DNA from: Arthrobacter hankyongi
GTDB lineage: Bacteria > Actinomycetota > Actinomycetes > Actinomycetales > Micrococcaceae
NCBI RefSeq assembly: GCF_022012395.1
Contig: NZ_JAKLTQ010000003.1
Span: 124,001 to 188,000, forward strand
Direction: 5' to 3'
DNA length: 64,000 bases
The position numbers were made by a program, and so were the translations under genes. Shown here piece after piece: positions 26,002-34,349 of the stretch. Numbering within the stretch: position 1 is the first letter of the stretch; each line of letters starts with the position of its first letter. The notes beneath the pieces were generated by a model. The model ran no database searches. It had not been told where the DNA came from and saw nothing but the letters and a program-made list of their open reading frames with translations.

Positions 26002-26030
26002 AACTTATACCCCTAGGGGGTATAAGTCAA
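26002..26030 (-). promoter_or_regulatory. Promoter with embedded CsoR-type operator
   Basis: On the minus strand TTGACT (26030-26025), exactly 17 bases, then TAAGTT (26007-26002). The spacer is filled by the palindrome TATACCCCCTAGGGGTATA, a classic copper-sensing CsoR box. A bound repressor would block the promoter. No csoR-like gene lies in this window. Confidence 0.85.
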
Positions 26031-26136
26031 GGGTCGGGCGATGCCTAGGGCGCCAATTTCGTGACGGCCCGGCCGGGAGCCTTCCACGGCGGATATGCTC
26101 TGGGCGGGGCGTTTCCTCATTGGTAGGCTGGATGCG

Positions 26137-26640
26137 ATGGCTGATTCGGGCAGGTCCGGCGCCCGTCGCGCAGGGCATTCCAGGATGCTTCGGAGGCTGA
26201 AACCTTGGCAAAGCGTCCTGCTGTCCCTTGCGCTGGTCCTGCTGGTGGCCGGCGGCGCTTCCAACTGCCTGACCGGCCATGCCGATGTCGGGCACGCCGA
26301 GGGAGCCGGCACTGTGTCAAACCCGCAATCAGCCCAGGCAGGGCCTGAGCCTGCCGCCATCGGTGACCTGCGGGGGATCCCGCCGACGAGTAGCCAGGGG
26401 GCGCCGCTGCGGAGCCCGGAGACACCTGGTGATACCCCCAGTTGCTGCCCCATTGCTATTCCCCCGGCGATAAACGAATCGATTCCCGGCCGCCCAGCGG
26501 CCCAGAAGGCGGATGCCCCGCGCATCAATCCGGTGTCCACTGGCGTCTGTGGACACTCTTCAGCCCCGCCGGGCCTGCTGATGGATTCGACGGCAGCCGC
26601 GGCCCCATCCCTCATCCAACTCTCGATCAGCCGCACGTAG
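26137..26640 (+). CDS. Hypothetical membrane-anchored small protein
   Basis: A 167-residue frame divergent from the copper operon. It has basic N-terminal residues, one membrane helix (QSVLLSLALVLLVAGGASNC) and a Pro/Ser-rich outside part with paired Cys in DTPSCCPIAIPP and single Cys/His residues. The gene is uncertain: a frame on the opposite strand is also open, but only this one has a believable membrane helix after a basic segment. An ATG at 26095 would add 14 residues. No family recognised. Metal binding is a guess from Cys/His content and position. Confidence 0.45.
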   Translation: MADSGRSGARRAGHSRMLRRLKPWQSVLLSLALVLLVAGGASNCLTGHADVGHAEGAGTVSNPQSAQAGPEPAAIGDLRGIPPTSSQGAPLRSPETPGDTPSCCPIAIPPAINESIPGRPAAQKADAPRINPVSTGVCGHSSAPPGLLMDSTAAAAPSLIQLSISRT

Positions 26641-26912
26641 GCGCGGAATCGCAGCGGCGGGAGAACTCCGCCGTCATCCATCAGTCGTGCCGTGGTCGGC
26701 GGGCGACATAGCCCGCCCGATTACCTGGGCTTGCTGCCTGGTCTTGCTGCGGATCTGTGCATTCCGGCTCACCTTGTCCTGCAAGCCGAGTTTAAGTTGA
26801 CGGGTTCATTCCAGGCTGCTGGGCGCCACCCGTCGCATGGTCCCCGTCCTCGGCACTAATCCGCCGGACGAGGGACTGCCTGCACTAAAGGAACTGAGAG
26901 GAAAACCTGGTC

Positions 26913-27164
26913 ATGATGTATGGATGGGACGGAGGCTGGGGCGTCGGCGGCTGGATCGCCATGGCCCTGATGATGCTGCTGTTCTGGGGAGGCGTGGTCA
27001 CGGTGGCGATCCTGCTGATTCGCGGCCCGCGCCACGCCGGCTGGGGCGCTCATGAACAGTCCTGGGACGATGCCGAACGTATTCTCAACGAGCGATTCGC
27101 CCGCGGCGAAATCGACGAGCAGGAGCTGAACGCCCGCCGGGCTGCGTTGAGGCGCAGGCCGTGA
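26913..27164 (+). CDS. SHOCT-domain small membrane protein
   Basis: An 83-residue protein with a Trp/Gly-rich start (MMYGWDGGWGVGGW), one membrane helix (MALMMLLFWGGVVTVAILLI) and a C-terminal SHOCT motif (AERILNERFARGEIDEQELNARRAAL). SHOCT domains are short helical tails of unknown molecular role, common in membrane proteins next to copper and phage-shock genes. GAGAGGAAAA precedes the ATG at 26913. The stop overlaps the start of the cupredoxin gene (GTGA), so the two are co-translated. Confidence 0.9.
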   Translation: MMYGWDGGWGVGGWIAMALMMLLFWGGVVTVAILLIRGPRHAGWGAHEQSWDDAERILNERFARGEIDEQELNARRAALRRRP

Positions 27165-27727
27165 ACAGGATCTCCGGCCGGGCCCAAATCCTGCTGGGCA
27201 TTGTCGCAACCCTGCTGCTGACCGGCTTGTCGCTGGCCGCGGTTGCCCTGTTTCACGGGGCATCTGGTCCGGGATGGCGCGGGTTTCCGGCGGCTGGTGG
27301 GTGCAGCATCCCGAACCTTCCGGGCACGGTCGTCAACGTGGCCACCATGGACATGGCGGGCCGCATGATGGGAGGCGGGATAATGGGCGGCGGCATGCGT
27401 CTGGCGGCTGACCGCGCCACCGTGGCGCACGGTGAGGTGACCTTCCTGGTCACCAACGTCGGCCAAATCAGTCACGAGATGGTGATCCTGCCGCTGTCCG
27501 GCACCCGGGCTGCCGGTACGCGGCCGATCGGCGGAGACGGGCAGGTCGATGAGGCCGGCAGCCTTGGCGAGGCATCGGCCACCTGTGCCGAAGGCGAAGG
27601 CCAGGGGATCCTGCCCCGGACCGCGGCATGGGTGACGGTCAACCTGCCGGCCGGCCGCTACGAACTCGTATGCAACCTTCCCGGCCATTACCAGGCTGGA
27701 ATGTACACGCAGCTCACCGTCACCTGA
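27161..27727 (+). CDS. Membrane-anchored cupredoxin (type 1 copper protein)
   Basis: A 188-residue protein with an N-terminal membrane helix or signal (residues 8-32) and a cupredoxin fold. The type 1 copper ligands are His105 (QISHEMVIL), Cys171, His176 and Met181 (ELVCNLPGHYQAGMYTQLTV), the standard C-x4-H-x4-M pattern. A Met/Gly-rich stretch (GRMMGGGIMGGGM) precedes the domain and could bind Cu(I). It is likely an extracytoplasmic copper or electron carrier. Two-gene unit with the SHOCT protein, opposite the copper exporter operon. Confidence 0.88.
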   Translation: MNRISGRAQILLGIVATLLLTGLSLAAVALFHGASGPGWRGFPAAGGCSIPNLPGTVVNVATMDMAGRMMGGGIMGGGMRLAADRATVAHGEVTFLVTNVGQISHEMVILPLSGTRAAGTRPIGGDGQVDEAGSLGEASATCAEGEGQGILPRTAAWVTVNLPAGRYELVCNLPGHYQAGMYTQLTVT

Positions 27728-28484
27728 CGTCATCTGGAGGGCGGTCGGAAGCTCAGTCGCAAGGGCGCGCCCGGCGGACCAAGAGCGGGGCCGAGTGGCA
27801 GACGTGGCATGTCTATCCGCAGACCCCGCGAAGCGTCACAACCCGCAGCGTAGTCCGGGCGGCACGGTGAAGGCCCTGCAAATCCGGCCCGCCGCCCGGA
27901 GTGGCTTGATGACGAGGAACTCGAGCTAGGTAACCTCGCGTCGGGCCCGCAGGCTTCTGAATGTAGTCTGACGCCGTCCCGGCTTTCGGATCGGGCACAA
28001 CGTTCCTGAAGCGGACGGCCAAAGGTCCCACCCTCTTGTCCACGGTGGGGCCTCTGGCCGTCCCCAAGGCCGGGTGCTGTTGTATGGTGCCGGCCCGCAA
28101 TACAAATCATATGGATGTGGCGTTATTGCCTGCGGCACCTTTGCGCCACCTGTGAAGACTCTCCCATATCCCTGAAAAGCCTTGCCGCCCGGCCGTCCGC
28201 CCGGGAACACTGGAGGCACCTGTTAGGGCCACGCCTTCCGGTGTCCGGCAGACGTCGGAGGGGTCCGGGCTGAACCTGACCCCTGGGCCGGCTTCCCTCC
28301 GCACCGTGGTGGCCGTTGCTTTGGTCGGATTCGGCGCCACGCTGAACACTTGTAACAAAGCCCCCAGTCCTGAAGTTCCCCAGCCAAAGCAAGGTCGGGG
28401 TCCCAACGAGCGATCCAGTGGACCAGACCCTTGTGCGTTTTGGGCCAGGCCTGCTAATCCGGGGTCGCATGAAAGAAGGTGCCG
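27728..28484. other. Long spacer without convincing gene
   Basis: About 750 bases with only short, unlikely frames on either strand. The main structure is the large hairpin at 28013-28063. GAAAGAAG at 28471-28478 is the ribosome binding site of the following lipoprotein gene. Confidence 0.5.
28013..28063. repeat. 20-bp stem inverted repeat in spacer
   Basis: GGACGGCCAAAGGTCCCACC (28013-28032) and GGTGGGGCCTCTGGCCGTCC (28044-28063) pair with three mismatched positions over an 11-base loop. It could be a bidirectional terminator for the cupredoxin unit or a remnant of a palindromic repeat element. Confidence 0.6.
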
Positions 28485-28865
28485 GTGCGTATCGTCTCCC
28501 TTTGCCTCGTCCTCCTGGCCGCACTAACCGGTTGCTCGAGTCCGGGAGGGGGCAACCCCGCCACCTCTCCGCCGGCATCTCCATCGGTCGTCCAGTCGGC
28601 CGACCCGCCGACCGCTCCGTCAGCCTCTGCGTCGGCGAACACCTCCGTGCAAACCGTCGATCCGAACACTGCGACGACCGAGGAGCTGACCGCAGCACTG
28701 CAGTCGGCCGGGGTGGATAACCCCGAGAAGTGGGCCGACGAGGTCCAGGAGTACGGCCCCTACACGGCCGAGAACCTCGAGCCCACGCTTACCCAGGAGC
28801 TCGGCAAGTATGGCATCTCCCAGGATCAGCTGAGCAGGGTGCTCAGTGCCCTCAAGGTGGAGTGA
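28485..28865 (+). CDS. Hypothetical lipoprotein
   Basis: A 126-residue lipoprotein. The signal peptide (VRIVSLCLVLLAALTGCSS) has the lipobox LTGC. A Ser/Pro/Ala-rich linker leads to a small C-terminal helical domain from about residue 60 (TTEELTAALQSAGVDNPEKW; EVQEYGPYTAENLEPTLTQE; ISQDQLSRVLSALKVE) that looks like a protein-binding helical bundle. GTG at 28485 is preferred since GAAAGAAG stands 6 bases upstream; GTG at 28479 is the alternative. The stop overlaps the next start (GTGA), so it works with the membrane protein below. Confidence 0.75.
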   Translation: MRIVSLCLVLLAALTGCSSPGGGNPATSPPASPSVVQSADPPTAPSASASANTSVQTVDPNTATTEELTAALQSAGVDNPEKWADEVQEYGPYTAENLEPTLTQELGKYGISQDQLSRVLSALKVE

Positions 28866-29359
28866 GCGTTGTGGTGAGCACCGTGGGAACCCGCTCCGAC
28901 GCGGTGAAGCTGGTCAACCTCTATCGCCGTCTCCTGACGTGGCTGGGCGTTAGCACCGCCCTCGGGGCCTGCGCCGAGCTAGCGATGCTGCGCCACTGGC
29001 AGGGCCCGGGCCAGCTCGTGCCGTGGGCGGTCCTGGCCGTGCTGCTTCTCGCCGCGGCGGCATGGCTGGTGCGGCGCTCCGCGGCAACCGCGCGGGTCCT
29101 GCAAGGGACCGCGGTGTTAGCCGCACTGGGCAGTGCGTTTGGTGTCTACGAACATGTCGGCGCGAACCTGGACGCCGGTCCGCTCAGCGGTCACTATGCC
29201 GGCAAGTGGGAGTCGATGTCGGCGGTGTCGCAGCTGTGGGCGGCCGCCACCGGGTCCGTTGGCGCCTCCCCGGTGCTCGCGCCGGGCATGGTCGGACTGG
29301 CGGGCGTGCTGCTATGGCTCGCCGCTTTCCGCTGGGTTCCCGGGAATCGACAGCCCTAG
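28862..29359 (+). CDS. Hypothetical four-helix membrane protein
   Basis: A 165-residue protein with four predicted membrane segments: LLTWLGVSTALGACAELAML, LVPWAVLAVLLLAAAAWLVR, LQGTAVLAALGSAFGVYEHV and VLAPGMVGLAGVLLWLAAFR. A loop before the last carries DAGPLSGHYAGKWESMSAVS. No family recognised. The GTG at 28862 overlaps the lipoprotein stop and has AAGGTGGA close upstream. The pair may form a small envelope complex; function unknown. Confidence 0.75.
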   Translation: MSVVVSTVGTRSDAVKLVNLYRRLLTWLGVSTALGACAELAMLRHWQGPGQLVPWAVLAVLLLAAAAWLVRRSAATARVLQGTAVLAALGSAFGVYEHVGANLDAGPLSGHYAGKWESMSAVSQLWAAATGSVGASPVLAPGMVGLAGVLLWLAAFRWVPGNRQP

Positions 29360-29985
29360 AGCTGGCAGTGTACTGACCATCGGGGCGAGTCCGCGGCCGC
29401 ATGGGCGGCATCCCGGACGGCCAGTGATGATCCAAAGACCGACGTGACAGTCTACCGTGCCCCTGCCGGGTGCGATGCCGACTGGAGCGAAGCTGTAGAA
29501 TCACCGGCAGGGCTGGCTCTGGCCATCCGCGCGGTGTACACCGCAGTCCAGCACGCCGAGAAGGAGCAGCTGGAGGCGCTGCTCATCAGTGAGGTAATGG
29601 TACTCATCGTACGCATGGTCGCAGCACGCAATATCGACATCGAAGGCGACCTTCTCCGTGCCGTCGGCCGCGGCTGGGGCTCAGGAAAGAGCTCCGAACC
29701 TACCAAGAATCGAACCTCAGCATTGATTCCAGCGGTCGGTTCATCCCGCGGCAGAAATCCCGAATCGCGGGCTTTGGGCTTGAGGCAAGCCGGGGCAAGG
29801 CTTGTCTGCACGCGGTCCGCCACCTCGTCAGATCCAACAATTACGAGCGGCTAGCCCCGATGCGACGCCGTAGGCAGCATCCCTGACAATGACCTAACAG
29901 AGCTGGTACCGGCGAGGCTCCCCGAGGGAACGAAGGACGGGAAGGCTGACAGGTCTAGGGCCGGGGACGCGCCGGAGCCACGGGC
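29360..29985. other. Gene-poor stretch with one doubtful frame
   Basis: A plus-strand frame at 29444-29854 could encode 136 residues; the middle (AIRAVYTAVQHAEKEQLEAL; VMVLIVRMVAARN) looks helical but the ends are low quality, and no ribosome binding site is evident. The rest shows no gene. I treat the region as remnant DNA beside the decayed recombinase. Confidence 0.35.
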
Positions 29986-30411
29986 CTAACGTGCGCTTGC
30001 GGGAACCCAGCTGTACAGGGTCGGGACGGACCCAGGTTGGCTGCGACCTCTTTCGCCGACATGCCCTGGGCCCAGGAGCTTTCTGGCGGCGGCCATCTTG
30101 CTGGCGGTCATCAGCCTCTTGCGGGCGCCTACACGCCCTTGTTCCCTGGCTGCCGCCAGCCCCGCCTGGGTACGTTCGATCATGAGTTCGCGTTCCAGTT
30201 GGGCCAGGGACGCCATGACGTGGAAGAAGAACCGCCCGGACGCAGCGGCGGTATCGATGGATTCGGTCAGGCTAACGAATCCGATGCCCCTGCGGCCGAG
30301 CTCGCACACGAAATGGATAAGATCTTTGACGTTGCGTCCGAGGCCGTCGAGTTTCCACACCACGAGAGTGTCACCCTCACGCAGACTGCTGCAGGCCCGG
30401 CCTTTGGTCAC
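29986..30411 (-). pseudogene. Serine recombinase (resolvase) remnant
   Basis: The frame matches a Tn3-type resolvase from the middle on: LREGDTLVVWKLDGLGRNVK, IGFVSLTESIDTAAASGRFF, LAQLERELMIERTQAGLAAA. The N-terminus with the YxRVS motif and the catalytic serine is absent. Near 30035-30080 the frame is shifted and then restored: the third frame reads AQGMSAKEVAANLG where a helix-turn-helix is expected, and the original frame resumes at PTLYSWVPASAR. So both catalytic and DNA-binding parts are broken. It marks past mobile-element activity. Confidence 0.85.
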
Positions 30412-30690
30412 GGCCTGAACTACAACCCATGCCTATCATCGGCAGCGGGATTGGGGCCTCATGCCACGTGCACGGATCGAATGCGGCGGCGGATGGGCCC
30501 CGGTTTGATCGCCCGTGCCCACCGTGGATGGCCAGGTTGAAGCGGACGAGACTGCTGGCTCGCTAAAGTCCTGGCGGGAATCGGTAGCACGACAGGGGCC
30601 AGGACCGCGGCATTCCGGCAGCCAGCGGGGTCGTGGAGGATACGCTCGGATTGAAGTATCGGAAGCTCCAGCCGTGAGCGGCGAACGGCC

Positions 30691-31455
30691 TCAGCTGATT
30701 CTGCGGCGGTAGATAGCGGTCGCGATCGCATAGGCGGCGACGAGGATGCCGACCAGCCAGGCGAGGGCGATCCAGATGTCATCGCCGACGGGTTGCCGGG
30801 TGAAGAGGGCACGGATGGCGTTCACGATGGAGGTCACGGGTTGGTTCTCGGCAAACCATGCGACTGGTGCGGGCATCGAACTGGTGGGCACGAACGCTGA
30901 GCTGATGAAGGGCAGGAAGATCAGCGGATAGCTGAACGCGCTTGCGCCGTCGACGGTCTTCGCCGAGAGCCCGGCGATCACGGCGATCCAAGTCAGTGCG
31001 AGGGTAAACAGGACCAGGATGCCGGCGACGGCGAGCCAGCCGGCCACGGATGCTCCGGTGCGGAACCCCATGATCAGGGCGACGCCGGTGACGATCGCGA
31101 CCGAAGCCAGGTTTGCGGCCAGGGAGGTGAGCACGTGCGCCCAGAGCACGCTCGACCTTGCGATCGGCATGGACTGGAAGCGTTCGAAGATACCGCCCTG
31201 CAGGTCGAGGAACAGCCGGTACGCCGTGTAAGCGATGCCGGATGCGATCGTGATGAGCAGGATGCCGGGCAGTAGGTAGTTGACGTACGACTGGTTGGAT
31301 CCGGTGTTGATCGCGCCGCCGAGCACATACACGAACAACAGCATCAGCGCGACCGGGGTGACCGCAGTGGTGATGATCGTGTCGGGGCTGCGGAGGATGT
31401 GGCGCAGCGAGCGGCTAGTGAGGACGCCGGTGTCGCCGAGCAGGAGGGAAGTCAT
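30691..31455 (-). CDS. ABC-2 type exporter permease (DrrB-like)
   Basis: A 254-residue integral membrane protein with six helices in ABC-2 permease layout: TIITTAVTPVALMLLFVYVL, YVNYLLPGILLITIASGIAY, LTSLAANLASVAIVTGVALI, then LALTWIAVIAGL, PLIFLPFISSAFVPTSSMPA and WIALAWLVGILVAAYAIATA. The conserved FERFQSMPIARS loop contacts the ATPase. It resembles daunorubicin-type DrrB permeases, so a drug or lipid may be exported. The start overlaps the ATPase gene by ATGA. Last gene of a PadR-DUF1048-ATPase-permease unit. Confidence 0.92.
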   Translation of the reverse strand: MTSLLLGDTGVLTSRSLRHILRSPDTIITTAVTPVALMLLFVYVLGGAINTGSNQSYVNYLLPGILLITIASGIAYTAYRLFLDLQGGIFERFQSMPIARSSVLWAHVLTSLAANLASVAIVTGVALIMGFRTGASVAGWLAVAGILVLFTLALTWIAVIAGLSAKTVDGASAFSYPLIFLPFISSAFVPTSSMPAPVAWFAENQPVTSIVNAIRALFTRQPVGDDIWIALAWLVGILVAAYAIATAIYRRRIS

Positions 31456-32285
31456 CGGAGTTCCTTTCGTGCCGCGACCTTGTCGTCGACGCGGTCAGCG
31501 TCGGCGGTGCCGGCCTCACCGGCTTCAGAGACGAGGGCGATGAAGACCTCCTCCAGGGAGGGCTGCTTCTCGACGTAGTCGACCTTGGCGGGCGGAAGGA
31601 GTTGCTTGAGTTCGGCAAGGGTGCCGTCCTGGATGATCTTGCCCCGGTGCAGGATCGCGATCCTGTCGGCGAGCTGCTCGGCCTCGTCAAGGTACTGCGT
31701 CGTGAGCAGCACGGTCGTGCCGCCATCGGCGAGTTGCTTGATGGTCTGCCACACCTCGACCCGTGCCTGGGGGTCGAGCCCCGTTGTCGGTTCGTCAAGG
31801 AAGACGACCGGTGGGTTCCCGATCAGGCTCATCGCGATGTCGAGCCGGCGTCGCATGCCACCCGAGTACGTCGATGCCTTGCGGTTGCCAGCTTCAGTGA
31901 GCGAGAAGCGGATGAGGAGGTCATCGGCGATCGCAGCCGGGCTCTTCAGGTGACGAAGCCTGGCGACCAACATCAGGTTCTCTCGACCCGTGAGCACTTC
32001 ATCGACCGCGGCGAACTGGCCGGTGAGGCTGATCGACTCGCGCACCTTGCCGGGCTCGGTTCCGACGTCGAAGCCGCGCACTGTGGCGGTGCCCGAATCG
32101 GCCTTCAGCAGCGTCGACAAGATCCGCACCAACGTCGTCTTGCCCGCACCATTCGAGCCAAGCAGCGCAAAGATACTTCCCGCTTCCACCTCAAGGTCAA
32201 CGCCCCGCAGCACGTGCAGGTCCTTGAAGGACTTCCCGATGCCCTGCACTCGGATGGCGGGTTCGAGGGCCTGGCCGGTGGTCAT
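31452..32285 (-). CDS. ABC exporter ATP-binding protein (DrrA-like)
   Basis: A 277-residue ATPase. Walker A is GSNGAGKT, the Q-loop LTGQFAAVDE, signature YSGGMRRRLD, Walker B VVFLDEPTTGLDP and switch His is replaced by the TTQYLDEAE pattern typical of the DrrA subgroup. The C-terminal extension (VDYVEKQPSLEEVFIALV) is also DrrA-like. ATG at 32285 (MTTGQALEPAIRV) is chosen over an upstream extension because it overlaps the preceding DUF1048 stop. It energises the adjacent permease. Confidence 0.94.
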   Translation of the reverse strand: MTTGQALEPAIRVQGIGKSFKDLHVLRGVDLEVEAGSIFALLGSNGAGKTTLVRILSTLLKADSGTATVRGFDVGTEPGKVRESISLTGQFAAVDEVLTGRENLMLVARLRHLKSPAAIADDLLIRFSLTEAGNRKASTYSGGMRRRLDIAMSLIGNPPVVFLDEPTTGLDPQARVEVWQTIKQLADGGTTVLLTTQYLDEAEQLADRIAILHRGKIIQDGTLAELKQLLPPAKVDYVEKQPSLEEVFIALVSEAGEAGTADADRVDDKVAARKELR

Positions 32286-32650
32286 TTCTGCTCCTTCCGC
32301 TCCGCATCCTCGATCGCTTTGGTCAGGCGGGCACGCTCCTTGTCGATCCACTGCTTGCCGGTGTAGGCCTGCGCAAACGTCTCGGCGAACTCGACCGGAT
32401 CATCGCCCACGATCTCGCGCACCGGCGTGCCGTCGGCGGCGGCGCGCTCCCACAGGTCGGCCAAGTCGCCGAACATTGTGATGAGGGTCTCTCCGTCGGT
32501 GATGCCTCCGTAGTACATGAAGTACCGGTGCAGCGCTTTCGCAGCACTTCCGTACGGCTCCGGGAGGGAATCGATGCGGGTCTTGTCCTGCTTGTATTGC
32601 TTCTTCTGCTCGAGCGATCCGGTGAGGGTCTCGATCCACTTTGCTGCCAT
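32282..32650 (-). CDS. DUF1048 protein
   Basis: A 122-residue soluble helical protein of the DUF1048 type (MAAKWIETLTGSLEQKKQYK; LPEPYGSAAKALHRYFMYYG; DPVEFAETFAQAYTGKQWID). These proteins are found next to PadR regulators and ABC-2 exporters, and structures show a helical bundle of unknown role. It overlaps the ATPase start by 4 bases and follows padR by 2 bases, so the four genes are one unit. Confidence 0.88.
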   Translation of the reverse strand: MAAKWIETLTGSLEQKKQYKQDKTRIDSLPEPYGSAAKALHRYFMYYGGITDGETLITMFGDLADLWERAAADGTPVREIVGDDPVEFAETFAQAYTGKQWIDKERARLTKAIEDAERKEQK

Positions 32651-32652
32651 GA

Positions 32653-33003
32653 TTACTCTCTTTCATCATGCGGGTGTTCGACATGGTGGTGGAGCTGTTC
32701 GATCCGTTCCGCGAGGAAGTTCCAGGCCCTCCAGAACTCTTCGAGGTACTCGTGGCCCAGCGCGTTGATCGAGTAGACCTTGCGCGGGGGCCCTTTCTCG
32801 GAGGGGACCTTCGCCACGTCCACAAATCCGCGCTGCTCGATCCTGATCAGCAGCGCATAGACGGTGCCTTCGACGATGTCGGAGAAGCCCTGCTCCCGCA
32901 GCCGCGCCGTGATCTCGTACCCGTATGCCGGCTGCACGGCCAGGATCGCGAGAACGATGCCCTCGAGCGTGCCCTTGAGCATCTCGGTCATCTGCTTAGC
33001 CAT
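32653..33003 (-). CDS. PadR-family transcriptional repressor
   Basis: A 116-residue winged-helix regulator: MAKQMTEMLKGTLEGIVLAI, then PAYGYEITARLREQGFSDIV, EGTVYALLIRIEQRGFVDV and the wing GPPRKVYSINALGHEYLEEF. A short C-terminal helix dimerises it. PadR proteins such as LmrR bind planar drugs and release exporter promoters. First gene of the exporter unit and probably autorepressive through the palindrome upstream. Confidence 0.93.
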   Translation of the reverse strand: MAKQMTEMLKGTLEGIVLAILAVQPAYGYEITARLREQGFSDIVEGTVYALLIRIEQRGFVDVAKVPSEKGPPRKVYSINALGHEYLEEFWRAWNFLAERIEQLHHHVEHPHDERE

Positions 33004-33030
33004 GGAACCCTTCCCGAACCTACCTAGCCT

Positions 33031-33052
33031 TACTAAGTACCACTAGATAGTA
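33031..33052 (-). promoter_or_regulatory. Probable PadR operator
   Basis: TACTA (33031-33035) and TAGTA (33048-33052) form the outer arms of a 22-base imperfect dyad 28 bases upstream of padR. AT-rich dyads of this size are usual PadR binding sites. It likely overlaps the promoter of the exporter unit. Confidence 0.5.
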
Positions 33053-33477
33053 GCACTGAATAGCTGTGGGACAAGGGGTCAATCGGGTTCGGTCTGGATT
33101 CAGTCGCGCCGGCTCACACCCCACGTCAATTGGTTTCCATAAGACCGGGCCCGCGAACGAGCACGGCGCGAGTGACGGCTCGGCCGGAGGAAAGTGGCTC
33201 ACCTATGTGGTGATGAGCGGATTCGTTAGGAATGCATTTCGGTCCTGCTCGATCACAACACCAGTCTGCGCGTCGTTCAGAGGTAACACACTGCGTCGCG
33301 GGCAAGGACAGTGCCTGCTGCAACGTCCTGGCTATGACGGGTCAGAGGAAGTATTTCATCCAGTCCAATTTCCAGGTCCTGAGGGACGCGGCGGGCGGAC
33401 CGGTTGGCGACTCGATGAGCCCCGGGTCATCCGGTTTGGGTGAAGCACCGGCCGGCGACGCGGCCTAGGGTCGGGGC
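33053..33477. other. Spacer without recognisable gene
   Basis: About 425 bases between the divergent padR and LURP-one-like genes. Short frames exist on both strands but none looks like a protein. No repeat or RNA gene recognised. Confidence 0.45.
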
Positions 33478-33984
33478 ATGGGACTATTACGGCACAGGCA
33501 TGACGAACCCACCGGCGCGCGGTTTCAGATGCGCGAGAAACTGCTGTCGATCGGGGATGACTTCTGGATTGAGGACGACCAGGGCCAACGCGCCTTCAAG
33601 GTCAATGGCAAGGCGGTTCGGGTCCGGGACACATTCGTTCTGGAAGACGCCTCGGGAAACGAGGTGGCGAGCATCCAGGAGCGCAAGTTCTCGGTCCGGG
33701 ACAAGTTTGCCATCGAGCGCGGGGGTGACACCGCAGCGACTGTCCACAAGGCGCTGATCGGGCTCCGGGATCGCTTCTCCATCGATGTGAAGGACGGCGA
33801 TGATATGAAGGCGCACGGGAACATCGTCGACCACGAGTACGAGATCGAGCGCAATGGCCACACCGTCGCCACGATCTCCAAGAAATGGTTCCGCGTGCGT
33901 GAATCCTACGGCGTCGAAGTCGTGCAAGGCGAGGACGTCCCGCTCATCCTTGCGATCACCGTCGCCATCGACTCGTTGGCCTAG
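33478..33984 (+). CDS. LURP-one-related (YxjI-like) protein
   Basis: A 168-residue protein of the LURP-one/YxjI beta-barrel family, related in fold to tubby and scramblase domains. The repeating strand pairs are clear: RFQMREKLLSIGDDFWIEDD, AFKVNGKAVRVRDTFVLEDA, VASIQERKFSVRDKFAIERG, IGLRDRFSIDV, TISKKWFRVRESYGVEVVQG. It ends VPLILAITVAIDSLA. The molecular role in bacteria is not established; membrane or lipid association has been proposed for relatives. Single gene, followed by a small hairpin at 34070-34089. Confidence 0.88.
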   Translation: MGLLRHRHDEPTGARFQMREKLLSIGDDFWIEDDQGQRAFKVNGKAVRVRDTFVLEDASGNEVASIQERKFSVRDKFAIERGGDTAATVHKALIGLRDRFSIDVKDGDDMKAHGNIVDHEYEIERNGHTVATISKKWFRVRESYGVEVVQGEDVPLILAITVAIDSLA

Positions 33985-34349
33985 CCTGTTCAGGCAACCC
34001 CACCCAGGAACCGACCCCGATTCCGGCTGGCCGCGACCTGCGATCCTCGATTCGATCCCTCCTCGGAATCCCTTCGATTTCGCGAAGGGGCAGCAGAGTC
34101 CGGCAGGATCGTTAAGTCTGCGGGAAGCTGCGCCTGTCGCCCAGACACCCGCCCGCACCCGGATCCCGGCATCATGTTGGGTCCGGGGTATCGCTTTCCC
34201 TTGGTGCCTGGCCCGTCACTCAGGTACCGGTGCCCACGGCTGTCTGGAGTCCGGTCGGGCGCGGCAGGCGCCGCCGCCCTTAAATGTCGGAGGCCGCCGC
34301 TACACTCACGCCCAACAGGTTCCGTAGCGCAACCGGGGCGGAGGGACGG
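33985..34349. other. Spacer with hairpin and recombinase promoter region
   Basis: CCCTTCG (34070-34076) and CGAAGGG (34083-34089) form a small hairpin that may end the upstream gene. TACACT at 34300-34305 is a plausible -10 box for the tyrosine recombinase. No other feature recognised. Confidence 0.4.

Noticed and set aside
26013-26681. Minus-strand frame opposite the hypothetical anchored protein
   Set aside because: No membrane helix, domain or ribosome binding site; it also runs across the copper promoter.
29444-29854. Possible 136-residue gene
   Set aside because: Only the middle looks helical; no start signal and no family. Kept as a doubtful frame within the spacer entry.
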